A stretch of DNA of 64,000 nt from Granulicella sapmiensis (GTDB lineage: Bacteria > Acidobacteriota > Terriglobia > Terriglobales > Acidobacteriaceae). The DNA is taken from contig JAMFSR010000011.1 of NCBI GenBank assembly GCA_026225395.1, positions 1 through 64,000 on the forward strand, given 5' to 3'. A model generated the notes under the pieces. The model was given only the letters and a program-made list of their open reading frames with translations. It searched no databases and was not told the origin of the DNA. A program made the position numbers and the translations under genes. Shown one piece after another: positions 17,636-26,842 of this stretch (position 1 is its first letter; each line of letters opens with the position of its first letter).

Positions 17636-18025
17636 TTAGTGTCCAGTCTCTTCGGAGACGAACTTCTCGTAGTCCGTGGCGGAGAGCAGAGCGTTCGCGT
17701 CGTCGGTGTTGGTGAGCGTGAGCTTAATCAGCCAGGTGTCATTCGCGGCCGTGTTGATGGTCTCGGGCGCGGAGTTTAGGGCTTCATTGATCTCTGTGAC
17801 GGTACCGGTAGCAGGCGAGTACAGATCGCTGACGGCCTTCACCGATTCAACCGAGCCGAAGGTCGAACCGGCTTCGATCTGCTGACCAACCTTGGGCAGC
17901 TCGACGAAGACGATGTCGCCGAGCGAGCTCTGGGCGTAGTCGGTGATGCCGACAATGCCGGTTTCGCCATCGATGTTCAGCCATTCGTGTGACTTGGCAT
18001 ACTTGTACTTCTCGGGGTAGCTCAT
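17636..18025 (-). CDS. gcvH: Glycine cleavage system H protein
   Basis: A 129-residue lipoyl carrier that shuttles the aminomethyl group between P, T and L proteins. The lipoylation site is Lys63 in VESVKAVSDLYSP, and the N-terminus YKYAKSHEWLNID is typical. ATG 18025 has GGAGAG at ideal distance, so it is preferred to an ATG four codons upstream. It lies between gcvT and gcvPA in the operon. The L protein (dihydrolipoamide dehydrogenase) is not in the window and is usually shared with other complexes. Confidence 0.97.
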   Translation of the reverse strand: MSYPEKYKYAKSHEWLNIDGETGIVGITDYAQSSLGDIVFVELPKVGQQIEAGSTFGSVESVKAVSDLYSPATGTVTEINEALNSAPETINTAANDTWLIKLTLTNTDDANALLSATDYEKFVSEETGH

Positions 18026-18130
18026 GCGTCTCTCCAACTTTTAGCTTCATCTGTAATTGTAGGCAGCGCTGCGGTGGAAAGCGAACCGCGATTTGGTGCA
18101 GCGCGAATTCGTGGCGAAAGCTCGCGTCCG

Positions 18131-19291
18131 CTAACTCAACGGCGCGGTAATCGGAGGGGTCGTGATCTTGGGCCGCTTGTAGAAGGGCGTCGGCACGACG
18201 ACTGCCTTTACGGGCAGGCCGCGGACTTCGACCGCGACTTCGGTTCCGACTTCCGTGAAGGCTATCGGGACGTAGGCCAGCGCGATGTTCTTCTTGAGGA
18301 ATGGCGCGGGCGAGCCACTGGTGACTTCGCCGATCTTTGCGCCGTCGAGCGAGAGGACGGGGTAACCGTCGCGTCCGATGCCGCGCTCGACCATCTCAAG
18401 ACCGACCAGCTTCTTCGAAGGGCCGCCGTCGGCCTGTATCTTTGCCAGCGCTTCGCGGCCGACGAAGTCCGTGCCTTTATCGAGCTTGCAGTAGCGACCA
18501 AGGTTGGCTTCGAAGACGTTCAGCGTGTCGGAGATCTCGTGGCCGTAGAGCGCCATGGCCGCTTCCAGGCGCAGCGTATTGCGTGCGCCCAGGCCGCAGG
18601 GGATGATACCGAACTCCTCGCCGGCGGCGAGCACTTCGCCCCAGACGCGGCTGCTGGTTGGCTCGTCCGAGGGGATGTAGATTTCGAAGCCATCTTCGCC
18701 GGTGTAGCCTGTGCGGGCGATCATGACGTTGTGGCAGCCGCAGACTTGTCCCCAGGTGAACCAGTAGTTCTTGATCGGCTTGAGGTCGACGCCGGTGAGC
18801 TTCTGCAGCGTGGCTTCGGCCTTGGGGCCCTGGATAGCGAGTTGCGTGTAGTAGTCCGAAAAGTCGTTGACATGAACGCCGGTCATGCCGCCGATGACGC
18901 TGCGGACCCAGGCGACGTCCTTCTCGCGCGTGCCGGCGTTGATGACGATGAGGTAGTCGTTGTCGCCGAGCTTATGCAGGACGACGTCGTCAACGAAGGT
19001 GCCGTTGGGGTAGAGCATGGCCGAGTAGTGCGCCTGGCCTGTCTGGAGCTTGCTGGCGTCGTTCATCAGCAGCTTCTGGACGGCGGCGAGCGAGTTGGGT
19101 CCGCGAAGCTGGATGTCGCCCATGTGCGAGACGTCGAACAGGCCTACGCGCTCACGGACGGCCATGTGCTCTTCGATCAATCCGCGGTACTGCACGGGCA
19201 TGTCCCATCCGCCGAAGTCGACCATCTTCGCCTTGTGGCTGTGGTGCGTGGCGTGCAGGGCGGTGCGGCGTAGGGTTGCAGTCTCAGTCAT
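18131..19291 (-). CDS. gcvT: Aminomethyltransferase (glycine cleavage T protein)
   Basis: A 386-residue tetrahydrofolate-dependent enzyme that releases ammonia and forms methylene-THF from the aminomethyl-lipoyl H protein. Visible motifs are MVDFGGWDMPVQY, GLFDVSHMGDI, NDASKL, RTGYTGEDGFEIY (folate site), GLGARNTLRLEAAM and GEVTSGSPAP near the C-terminus. The ORF runs 34 codons further upstream, but ATG 19291 fits the family start (TALHATHHSHKAKMVDFGG). First gcv gene of the operon; I see no glycine riboswitch in the short upstream gap. Confidence 0.96.
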   Translation of the reverse strand: MTETATLRRTALHATHHSHKAKMVDFGGWDMPVQYRGLIEEHMAVRERVGLFDVSHMGDIQLRGPNSLAAVQKLLMNDASKLQTGQAHYSAMLYPNGTFVDDVVLHKLGDNDYLIVINAGTREKDVAWVRSVIGGMTGVHVNDFSDYYTQLAIQGPKAEATLQKLTGVDLKPIKNYWFTWGQVCGCHNVMIARTGYTGEDGFEIYIPSDEPTSSRVWGEVLAAGEEFGIIPCGLGARNTLRLEAAMALYGHEISDTLNVFEANLGRYCKLDKGTDFVGREALAKIQADGGPSKKLVGLEMVERGIGRDGYPVLSLDGAKIGEVTSGSPAPFLKKNIALAYVPIAFTEVGTEVAVEVRGLPVKAVVVPTPFYKRPKITTPPITAPLS

Positions 19292-19352
19292 TGCGTGGAT
19301 CCTTCCGTTGTTTCCATTGCTCAGATACCCTTTTAGTCTACTGAGTGGGCGA

Positions 19353-19847
19353 TTAGCGTCGCGCCTGGCGTTCGCGTCTCGAAGCCCTGACAAAATTGCT
19401 TACGGTGAAGTAGGAGAAGCCCAAAAATACGATGAGGTGAAAGTAAAGTTTGTGCGCCTCGGGCGAGCTGAGCGGCGCTTTGAAGTTTGCACGCAGCTTC
19501 CAGACGCCTTCACCCATAAACGCGGCGAACAGCGCGAAAAACGTGCCCGTCACTTGCAGCCAGATGACGCTGGAGAAGGTCTTGATGGGCGCAAACATGG
19601 AGCGGCCCACGCCGACTGCTTCCCGTTTGGCGGTTTCGCGGACCTGGCGCTTGGCGTTATCGACGGTGCGGCAAGCTTCGGCGACGGTATGGATGGCAGA
19701 GGCGGGGGTGACGGTGGAGGGTGTCCTCGGACGCGGCGGAGCCGGGTTGGGGTTTGGGGTCGTCGCGGCGTCGACCGCGCTGGCGAGCGTTTTTGCGGCG
19801 TGCCGCGCACCGTAGCCCAAAGCGCGTCCTAGGCGAACCCTGTCCAT
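19353..19847 (-). CDS. Membrane protein, unknown
   Basis: A 164-residue protein. The N-terminal third is a Pro-rich, low-complexity stretch (PNPNPAPPRPRTP), followed by a charged helix. Two hydrophobic segments follow, about residues 95-115 and 134-150, and the C-terminus is Arg-rich (RASRRERQARR), predicting a cytoplasmic tail. I do not recognise the family. It lies 61 bp upstream of gcvT on the same strand and may be co-transcribed with it, but nothing links it functionally to glycine cleavage. Confidence 0.6.
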   Translation of the reverse strand: MDRVRLGRALGYGARHAAKTLASAVDAATTPNPNPAPPRPRTPSTVTPASAIHTVAEACRTVDNAKRQVRETAKREAVGVGRSMFAPIKTFSSVIWLQVTGTFFALFAAFMGEGVWKLRANFKAPLSSPEAHKLYFHLIVFLGFSYFTVSNFVRASRRERQARR

Positions 19848-19965
19848 AGCTCTAAGTCTAACGCCCTGAAAGGCGGTTCGGCCTGAGAAGCCAAACCGTC
19901 GGGTTCAGCTTGCATCCAAGTATGAAAGACGTTCATAGTCGAAGAGTGGAAAAGGGGATTGAGTC

Positions 19966-20109
19966 ATGAAGAAGCTTGTATTTCTCGTAGGTGGCTTGTG
20001 TGCGGCGGCGGCGGGATTTTTCATATGGGATTCCAAGCGCGTGCAGCCGGTGGAAGAGCTGGCGCATCGTCTGGAAGAGGCCTGGGCCGATCATCACACG
20101 CAGGTTTAG
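19966..20109 (+). CDS. Small single-pass membrane protein (47 aa)
   Basis: A short gene, below common ORF cutoffs. ATG 19966 follows AAGGGGA at a suitable distance. The product starts with KKLVFLVGG and a 17-residue hydrophobic helix ending FFIWD, then a polar amphipathic tail with PVEELAHRLEEAW and a final DHHTQV. The signal-anchor plus charged tail and ribosome-binding site make it look real. Function unknown. Its C-terminal helix could bind a partner in the cytoplasm or periplasm, depending on topology. Confidence 0.55.
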   Translation: MKKLVFLVGGLCAAAAGFFIWDSKRVQPVEELAHRLEEAWADHHTQV

Positions 20110-20304
20110 CCCGGTTTATTCACAGTTCTTTTGGGGTTTCGGCATTTCCGGGCCAGCTTTGCTTTTGCGGAGTGGAGGGACATCGGCGTATCTTTGGAAT
20201 CAGTCCTACCCGCAGCTGCCGTTCCCGCTTTTGCAACAGGGGAATACCCAGTGCGAGTTTTCCCGCACCATCGGGGTGATCTTGAGCAAAGCCGGGAGGT
20301 GGCA

Positions 20305-20673
20305 TTGAATCAGCAGGTCAAAGACCTTATCCAAAAGCTTGGTGAAGCGATCCATGAGTCTGTGGCCGAATCGGATTCCATCGCAGGCGTAGTCCGCGAG
20401 ATTCGCGAGCAGGGGTTCGACGTTCTTCTCATGCTCGAAGCGACGATCGGCCTCAATGAGTCCGAAGACGAAGCCGAGACCGTGGAAGGCGAAGATGGCA
20501 ACGAAGCGGCCAACGGCCCCTTTACGCGCAACGATCTCACGTTCCTGAAGTCTCTCCGGATTACAACGGAAGAGCACGAGTCAGGCACCGGCCCGGAGAC
20601 TTCCAGCTCCGAGCCCGGCAAGGAAGAAACCGGCGGCGAAGAATCCGGTTCCGGCGATCCCAAGAACACCTGA
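20305..20673 (+). CDS. Acidic protein of unknown function
   Basis: A 122-residue protein. An N-terminal amphipathic region (NQQVKDLIQKLGEAIHESV, then GVVREIREQGFDVLLML) probably forms two helices. It is followed by a very acidic, Ser/Gly/Glu-rich tail from about residue 55 that looks disordered. I chose TTG 20305 as start because GGGAGGT lies five bases upstream; the open frame extends 58 codons further but that part is poorly coding-like. It is followed by glgC after about 106 bp. No family recognised. Confidence 0.55.
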   Translation: MNQQVKDLIQKLGEAIHESVAESDSIAGVVREIREQGFDVLLMLEATIGLNESEDEAETVEGEDGNEAANGPFTRNDLTFLKSLRITTEEHESGTGPETSSSEPGKEETGGEESGSGDPKNT

Positions 20674-20779
20674 GCGAATAACAACCTCGAAATATGTGGC
20701 CCCTATGCTAGACTCGGGCTTCTCGACGCCCTTATGCTGCGTCTCACGGACGTGTACGTTTTGTAGAGGAAGTTGAACC

Positions 20780-22042
<1,263 letters not shown>

Positions 22043-22060
22043 AGGCAGAGTGTAGAGGAT

Positions 22061-22137
22061 AGAACTAGAGTGTAGAAAAAACGGGCTGGGCAAAGATAGG
22101 TTCCTTGCCCAGCCCGTTTTTTCTACACTCTAGTTCT
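22061..22137. terminator. Bidirectional terminator with 33-bp perfect inverted repeat
   Basis: Arms 22061-22093 and 22105-22137 are perfectly complementary, with an 11-base loop. The GC core CGGGCTGGGCAA is bordered by A6/T6, so each strand reads as a GC stem plus T-run. It lies between convergent glgC and an outer-membrane protein gene; the last arm base is the first base of that gene's stop codon. The arms are unusually long for a terminator. Confidence 0.88.
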
Positions 22138-22955
22138 TACCGCTTGCCGAGCCGATAGACCACGCCCATCGTTACCGACACAAACTCACGCGTCTCGGTG
22201 CCGAAGTGCTCGAAGGTCAAATCGGGCGCGAGCCGGATGGCGACCTTGGGGGAGTAGTTGAAGTCGATGCTTCCGCCAACCGCGCCCCAGGGGGTCGTGT
22301 TGTTGTTGTAAACACCGACAAACGCCGTGTTCGGCCGCTGCGCTACCGGAGGATTTCCGGGGATGCCGCCGATGGTCTGCGGATAGCCCGTGATCGCGGT
22401 GTCGAACGTGCCGTGCGAGGCGCCGACCAGTGCGTGGAAGTCGATCGCCGCATAGCGGTTCTTGATGCTGCGGTATTGCACGCCGCCGCTCAGGATGTTC
22501 TGGTAGACCAGGATGCGGTTCAGGCCAAACTGTGCCGCCTGGGGTAGTACGGGCGTTGTTCCGGCGCCGAGCCGGTAGTCCGCCGCGATCCCGAGCCGAT
22601 TGTCCGGAATGCCGAAGTGGCTGCCCAGCCAGTAGGTACCCATGACTTCCCCGCCGCCCATGTCGTAGCGCTTGGCGAGGTTCTGCCCGGCCTGACCGTT
22701 CATGTACAGCAGACCGCCGTAGATCTCGTAGCGATTGTCGTACTTGGTGATCGCATTTTGCTGGAGGGCGGCGACACCTGTGCCGCTAACCGCCTTGGTG
22801 CCCGGAGCCGCCGTGGAGGGCGCCTGCGTCGACTGAGAGCTGTTCGCGGGCGTTTGCGCCTGGATGGCTGCTGCGCTGAAAACGCTGGCTACTGCCAGAA
22901 CAAGTGTCGCTGCCGGGATGCCCCGCAGGACCTTGGAGAAAGCTGTCTGATTCAT
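22137..22955 (-). CDS. Outer-membrane beta-barrel protein
   Basis: A 272-residue protein with a signal peptide (MNQTAFSKVLRGIPAATLVL, cleavage near IQAQ) and a Thr/Ser/Pro-rich linker up to about residue 55. Then come alternating aromatic/polar strands typical of an 8-stranded barrel (YEIYGGLLYMN, ILVYQNILSGGVQY, FVSVTMGVVYRLGKR). ATG 22955 is preferred because it opens the signal peptide, although the frame extends 24 codons upstream. OmpA/OmpW-like barrels are alternatives; exact family not resolved. No periplasmic domain. Confidence 0.78.
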   Translation of the reverse strand: MNQTAFSKVLRGIPAATLVLAVASVFSAAAIQAQTPANSSQSTQAPSTAAPGTKAVSGTGVAALQQNAITKYDNRYEIYGGLLYMNGQAGQNLAKRYDMGGGEVMGTYWLGSHFGIPDNRLGIAADYRLGAGTTPVLPQAAQFGLNRILVYQNILSGGVQYRSIKNRYAAIDFHALVGASHGTFDTAITGYPQTIGGIPGNPPVAQRPNTAFVGVYNNNTTPWGAVGGSIDFNYSPKVAIRLAPDLTFEHFGTETREFVSVTMGVVYRLGKR

Positions 22956-23152
22956 CACTTGAAAAATCGTCCTCGTTGAGGCGCCGGAGCGCGTGTTGGC
23001 TAGTCGCGCCTTCGCGGTGCGTCTCAATAAGGATATAACGGCGCGCCCCGCGCCGCCGCTCCGTTTGCTACTTCCTGTGCGTGTGCGACAATGGAGTTCG
23101 CTATCCGAAAAGTGCTTCCCAGCACCCGGAGGCCCCTTTAGGAGACTTTGTT

Positions 23153-23395
23153 ATGGGTGAACTTTTTACACCGACCCACCTGATCGTTCTGGCGGTTGTA
23201 GCGATAGTGCTGTTTGGCGGCAAGAAGCTTCCCGAACTCGGCAAGGGTCTCGGCGAAGGCCTGCGCGGCTTTAAGGAAGGCATGAAGGGCATCAGCGACG
23301 AGCCGACCGCAAAGTCGACCCCCGGTGAAACCGCCCACACGGTTACTCCCGCCGTTACCAAGCCTGCCGAAGAGCCAAAAGTTCCGACCGTATAA
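23153..23395 (+). CDS. tatA: Twin-arginine translocase subunit TatA/TatE
   Basis: An 80-residue pore-forming component of the Tat pathway for folded proteins. The N-terminal TM helix [20 protein letters not shown], the [14 protein letters not shown] hinge and the amphipathic helix [15 protein letters not shown] are textbook. The tail is Pro/Thr-rich. ATG 23153 follows TTAGGAGAC. tatB and tatC are not adjacent. One Tat substrate in the window is the Gfo/Idh oxidoreductase at 1406. Confidence 0.96.
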   Translation: MGELFTPTHLIVLAVVAIVLFGGKKLPELGKGLGEGLRGFKEGMKGISDEPTAKSTPGETAHTVTPAVTKPAEEPKVPTV

Positions 23396-23473
23396 GCCGG
23401 CGCTCATGCATCCAACCAGACGACGGCCCTGAGCCGTCGTTTTCTCTTGCCTGCACCACGGAGAGCTACGCCA

Positions 23474-24373
23474 ATGAAGCTGAAGTCGTCCTACCTCATC
23501 AAGCCGCACAGCAAGGTCAAGCTTTCGAACCTCTCCACGTCCGACCATGACGGCTTTGCCGATAAAGGCGCCGCCGAGCCGGTGCTCGCCAAACATCGCC
23601 ATCAGCTGTCCGATCTGCAGGATGTTTTTTACGCCTCGCAGAAAAAGGCGCTGCTCATCGTGCTGCAGGGTATGGACACCGCCGGCAAGGACGGCACGAT
23701 CTCGCACATTTTCTCAGGCATCAACCCGCAGGGCTGCGATGTGGCGGCCTTCAAGGTGCCGACGCCTCTCGAAGCGCGCCACTACTTTCTGTGGCGCTGC
23801 CAGGTGCAGACTCCGCCGCGCGGCATGATCATGATCTTCAACCGTTCACACTACGAAGATGTGCTTTCGCCGCGTGTTCACGGGCTGATCAGCACCAAAA
23901 CGGCACGCGAGCGCATGCAGGACATCAATAGGTGGGAAGAGTCGCTGGCGAACAACGACATCGCTATCGTCAAATTCTTCCTGCACATCTCGCATGCGGA
24001 GCAGACGCGCCGCCTGCAGTCCCGCATCGACGATCCGGACAAGCACTGGAAGCTCTCTCCCGCGGACTTTGAGGAGCGGCAGTTCTGGGGCAAGTACACC
24101 AGCGCCTACGAGGACATCCTTACCCACACCAGCAGGAAGCATGCGCCGTGGTTCGTCATTCCGTCGGACAATAAGTGGTTCCGCAACGTGGCGATCTCGG
24201 GAATTCTCGTTGAACTGATGAAGGGTATGAACCTCAAGTACCCCAAGCCGACGTTCAATCCCACAGGCATCAAGCTTTCGGATGAGTCCAGCGAATCCGC
24301 GGCCAAGAAGGTGAACGCCCGCCAGAATAAGAGCACGGTTGCCGCCGGTGAAAGCACTTCAGGCAAGCACTAG
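23474..24373 (+). CDS. Polyphosphate kinase 2 family (polyphosphate:nucleotide phosphotransferase)
   Basis: A 299-residue PPK2 enzyme that phosphorylates a nucleoside mono- or diphosphate from polyphosphate, or the reverse. The Walker A is GMDTAGKDGT (residues 66-75), Walker B is in FNRSHYEDVL, and the lid region contains SRIDDPDKHWKLSPAD. KYTSAYEDIL and APWFVIPSDNKWFRN complete the one-domain signature. Which class (AMP- or ADP-phosphorylating) cannot be settled by eye. ATG 23474 has GGAGAG upstream. The Lys/Ser-rich C-terminal tail is nonconserved. Confidence 0.93.
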   Translation: MKLKSSYLIKPHSKVKLSNLSTSDHDGFADKGAAEPVLAKHRHQLSDLQDVFYASQKKALLIVLQGMDTAGKDGTISHIFSGINPQGCDVAAFKVPTPLEARHYFLWRCQVQTPPRGMIMIFNRSHYEDVLSPRVHGLISTKTARERMQDINRWEESLANNDIAIVKFFLHISHAEQTRRLQSRIDDPDKHWKLSPADFEERQFWGKYTSAYEDILTHTSRKHAPWFVIPSDNKWFRNVAISGILVELMKGMNLKYPKPTFNPTGIKLSDESSESAAKKVNARQNKSTVAAGESTSGKH

Positions 24374-24377
24374 CAGT

Positions 24378-25268
24378 TCAGAGCGTAATCATGACCACTG
24401 CCGCCAGCGCAGCGAACATCCCTGCCACCTGCCGCCGCGTTGGCTTCTCGTGCAGCTGCCAAGCGGCCAGTAGGATCGTCCCGGCGGGATAGAGGCTGGC
24501 GAGCACCGCCGCCACATCCAGCCGCCCCAGCAGCGTTGCCCCGACGAACAGCATATTGCCGGTGGTATCGAGCAGCGCCGCAGAAAGCGCCCATACGATC
24601 ACTATGCCGGGCATCCGCTGGGAACTTGGCGGCTTCGGCTGGCTTCCTGGGCGCGACAGTGAAAGTGCCAACAGCATCAGCCCGCAGGTCACCAGGCTGC
24701 CTACGCGAGCCAGTGCCATAGGCATGACTACGCCCAACGAATTGTCCATGCGCAGCGCCACAAAGTACACGCCGAATCCGGCACCGCTGAGCACAGCCAG
24801 GCCCAGCGTGGCCTTGCCGCCGGCGTTCTCGGGCGATGGGCCGGCCGCGATGACCCAGATTGCAACCAGCGCCAACAGGAACCCTGCAAGTCGCAACGCC
24901 CCGGGAGCGCCTTCCATCACGGTTGAAACCAGCGCGGGAATCGCCGCGGCCAGCAGCCCGCTGATGGCCGCTGAAACCCCCATCTCGCCGCGCGAAAGGG
25001 CAAGATAGAACGCGGTCAGCGAGATTCCGCCGGAGAATCCGGCCAGCAGTCCCCACGCCAGCAGCGATCCGTGCGGCAACGGTTCGTGCCGCAGCCACAG
25101 GATCACTAGCAGAACACTCAGGCTGGCAAAATGCGAAAGCAGAATGAAGCGCAGGGCGGCGCGGGTAGACCCGCCCGCCGTTTTGACGCCCATTCCGCCG
25201 GAAAAATCTCCACCACCCCAGGCCGCTGCCGCCGCCAGCGCCAGAAGGGCATTGCTCTGTACGTTCAC
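24378..25268 (-). CDS. EamA/DMT-family transporter
   Basis: A 296-residue inner-membrane protein with about ten hydrophobic helices arranged as two EamA repeats (1-145 and 150-296). Typical features are the GGGDFSGG region in helix 1, YLALSRGEMGVSAAISGL, and the second-repeat counterpart FVGATLLGRLDVAAVLASLYP. DMT transporters export metabolites or amino acids; the substrate is unknown. The start is GTG 25268, since no ATG occurs in the first 25 codons. It ends 4 bp from convergent ppk2 and follows the VWFA gene by 11 bp. Confidence 0.88.
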   Translation of the reverse strand: MNVQSNALLALAAAAAWGGGDFSGGMGVKTAGGSTRAALRFILLSHFASLSVLLVILWLRHEPLPHGSLLAWGLLAGFSGGISLTAFYLALSRGEMGVSAAISGLLAAAIPALVSTVMEGAPGALRLAGFLLALVAIWVIAAGPSPENAGGKATLGLAVLSGAGFGVYFVALRMDNSLGVVMPMALARVGSLVTCGLMLLALSLSRPGSQPKPPSSQRMPGIVIVWALSAALLDTTGNMLFVGATLLGRLDVAAVLASLYPAGTILLAAWQLHEKPTRRQVAGMFAALAAVVMITL

Positions 25269-25279
25269 TTACAGATGGC

Positions 25280-26647
25280 CTATGGGGTCGCCGAAGGCGT
25301 AACCGGCGGCGGCGCTGTGGCTGTCGGCGTCGGATAATAGCCCCTGGGGGCGATCACCGTCAGGTTAGGCTGCATGATTTCGACGTTGACGCTGCGGTAC
25401 TTCCCGTCCAGGACCGGCTGGTGACTGTAGTAGCCGATCGTGTACTGATTGCGCGCCTGCACGGCGATCCTCTGGAAGCTCTTCTCGATGCCGTTTTGGT
25501 AGAACTCATAGTCCGGCGTTCCGCTGCCGGTCGCCTCGGTATAGGTATGCAGCGCGTTGTCGCGCATGGTCAGCGGGAGATGGATGCGATCGAGGAAGCC
25601 CACGCCCGGAATCGCTTCTTCCGAAACGACTGTGGCATAGACCGTCACCTTGTTTGTCTGGCAGTAGCGGATTACTTCCTTCTGCGTTGCCTTGCTGCCG
25701 TACTCCTTGCCGTCGGAGATCACATATACGATCCGCAGGCGCCCCGGGGCGGTCTTTGCAAGCGACTCAGCCGCTGCCAGGACGGCGTCGTTCAGGGTGT
25801 GGAACTCCTTCTTCGCATAGAGCGTGATCCCTTGCTGGCCGCGAACTGCGGTTGTATTTGGGTCGACGATCTGGTTGTTTACGATCTGTGTCTGATCGAG
25901 CGGGCCGCCCATAGCAAGGTCTGGCTCGCGGCCTGGCGCCTTGGAGCGCTCCAGGATTGCAGCCAAACGCGCTGTCTGGCCGCCAAGAAAGCCGTTGGTC
26001 TGGTTGCGGACGCCGTTGTTGTAGGTGAACAGAGAAACTTCATCGTAAGGCGCAAAGGCACCCTGCAGCGCCTCAAGCGAGTTATTGATCTTGGTCATGG
26101 TGTGGTAATCCACACTCTGGTCGATCACGAGCGCTATGGAGAGCGGCATCGGGTCAGTGCTGAAGATTGCCGGCCTCTGACGAACGCCGTTCTCGGAGAT
26201 GCGGACATCGCGCCACGTCAGTCCCGGTACCAGCGTTCCCTTGGAGGTCTTCACGGTAAACGGAATCTGTACAAAATTAACCTGAACGGCTTTCAACCGG
26301 AAAGCTGCGCTTCCCTGGCCTGCGGCGGGAACTTCGGGTGCAGGACCATCATCCTGCGCGGCCGCAGTGGACTGCGGCGTAGAAGGCAGTGTAGAGGTTG
26401 GCGCCAGTTGGTCATCCTTTGCAGGAGCTCCAGTGTTTGCAGGCGGAGGCGCATCCGGAAGGGCAGGCCCGACGGGTGTGATCGTATTGAGTTGTGGCAG
26501 CGTCTGGGGCCGCGGCGCGTCGGGAATGCTTTGCTGACTCGGCGTCGCGGTTGTCGTGCTCTGCCCGTGAACCTCAATACCGGCGCCTGCCAGCGCCATT
26601 GCCAGCGCTACCGCTCCCACCCCTGCTATTTGCTTGCCAAAACCCAT
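25280..26647 (-). CDS. VWFA-related acidobacterial-domain protein, exported
   Basis: A 455-residue protein of the VWFA-related domain family first defined in Acidobacteria (TIGR03436 type). Signal peptide (residues 1-28), then a Pro/Thr-rich linker to about 110. Then the N-terminal strand VNFVQIPFTVKTSKGTLVPGL, the VWA core with LVIDQSVD in the MIDAS position (D-x-S, third Ser replaced by Asp), FTYNN, IVYVISDGKEYGS, and the C-terminal NQYTIGYYSHQP...GKYRSVNVEI...ARGYYP. Probably periplasmic or secreted; partner unknown. It is divergent from a paralogue at 26843. Confidence 0.88.
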   Translation of the reverse strand: MGFGKQIAGVGAVALAMALAGAGIEVHGQSTTTATPSQQSIPDAPRPQTLPQLNTITPVGPALPDAPPPANTGAPAKDDQLAPTSTLPSTPQSTAAAQDDGPAPEVPAAGQGSAAFRLKAVQVNFVQIPFTVKTSKGTLVPGLTWRDVRISENGVRQRPAIFSTDPMPLSIALVIDQSVDYHTMTKINNSLEALQGAFAPYDEVSLFTYNNGVRNQTNGFLGGQTARLAAILERSKAPGREPDLAMGGPLDQTQIVNNQIVDPNTTAVRGQQGITLYAKKEFHTLNDAVLAAAESLAKTAPGRLRIVYVISDGKEYGSKATQKEVIRYCQTNKVTVYATVVSEEAIPGVGFLDRIHLPLTMRDNALHTYTEATGSGTPDYEFYQNGIEKSFQRIAVQARNQYTIGYYSHQPVLDGKYRSVNVEIMQPNLTVIAPRGYYPTPTATAPPPVTPSATP

Positions 26648-26842
26648 TCCTGATTCAACCCTTCTTCCAAACGGCTATCTGCCTTTGGGCAGTAGTCCAG
26701 CCGTCCAGCGCACCTTCTGAGACTATCAGCCGCCGCCTCAGTAAGCTACGTTGAACTCCATGAATGGTAGACGCACCTGCCCCGGCGGACGTTGTGCTGA
26801 ATCGTGTCGCCTAAACGGCCAAAATCGTCGTCTAATAGGAAT

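Noticed and set aside
19292..19352. A glycine riboswitch upstream of gcvT
   Set aside because: The gap to the upstream gene is only 61 bp and lacks the conserved tandem aptamer pattern; nothing there supports it.
20131..20304. The 58 extra codons upstream of the acidic protein at 20305
   Set aside because: The sequence does not look conserved or coding-like, and a strong GGGAGGT sits right before TTG 20305, so the shorter start is preferred.
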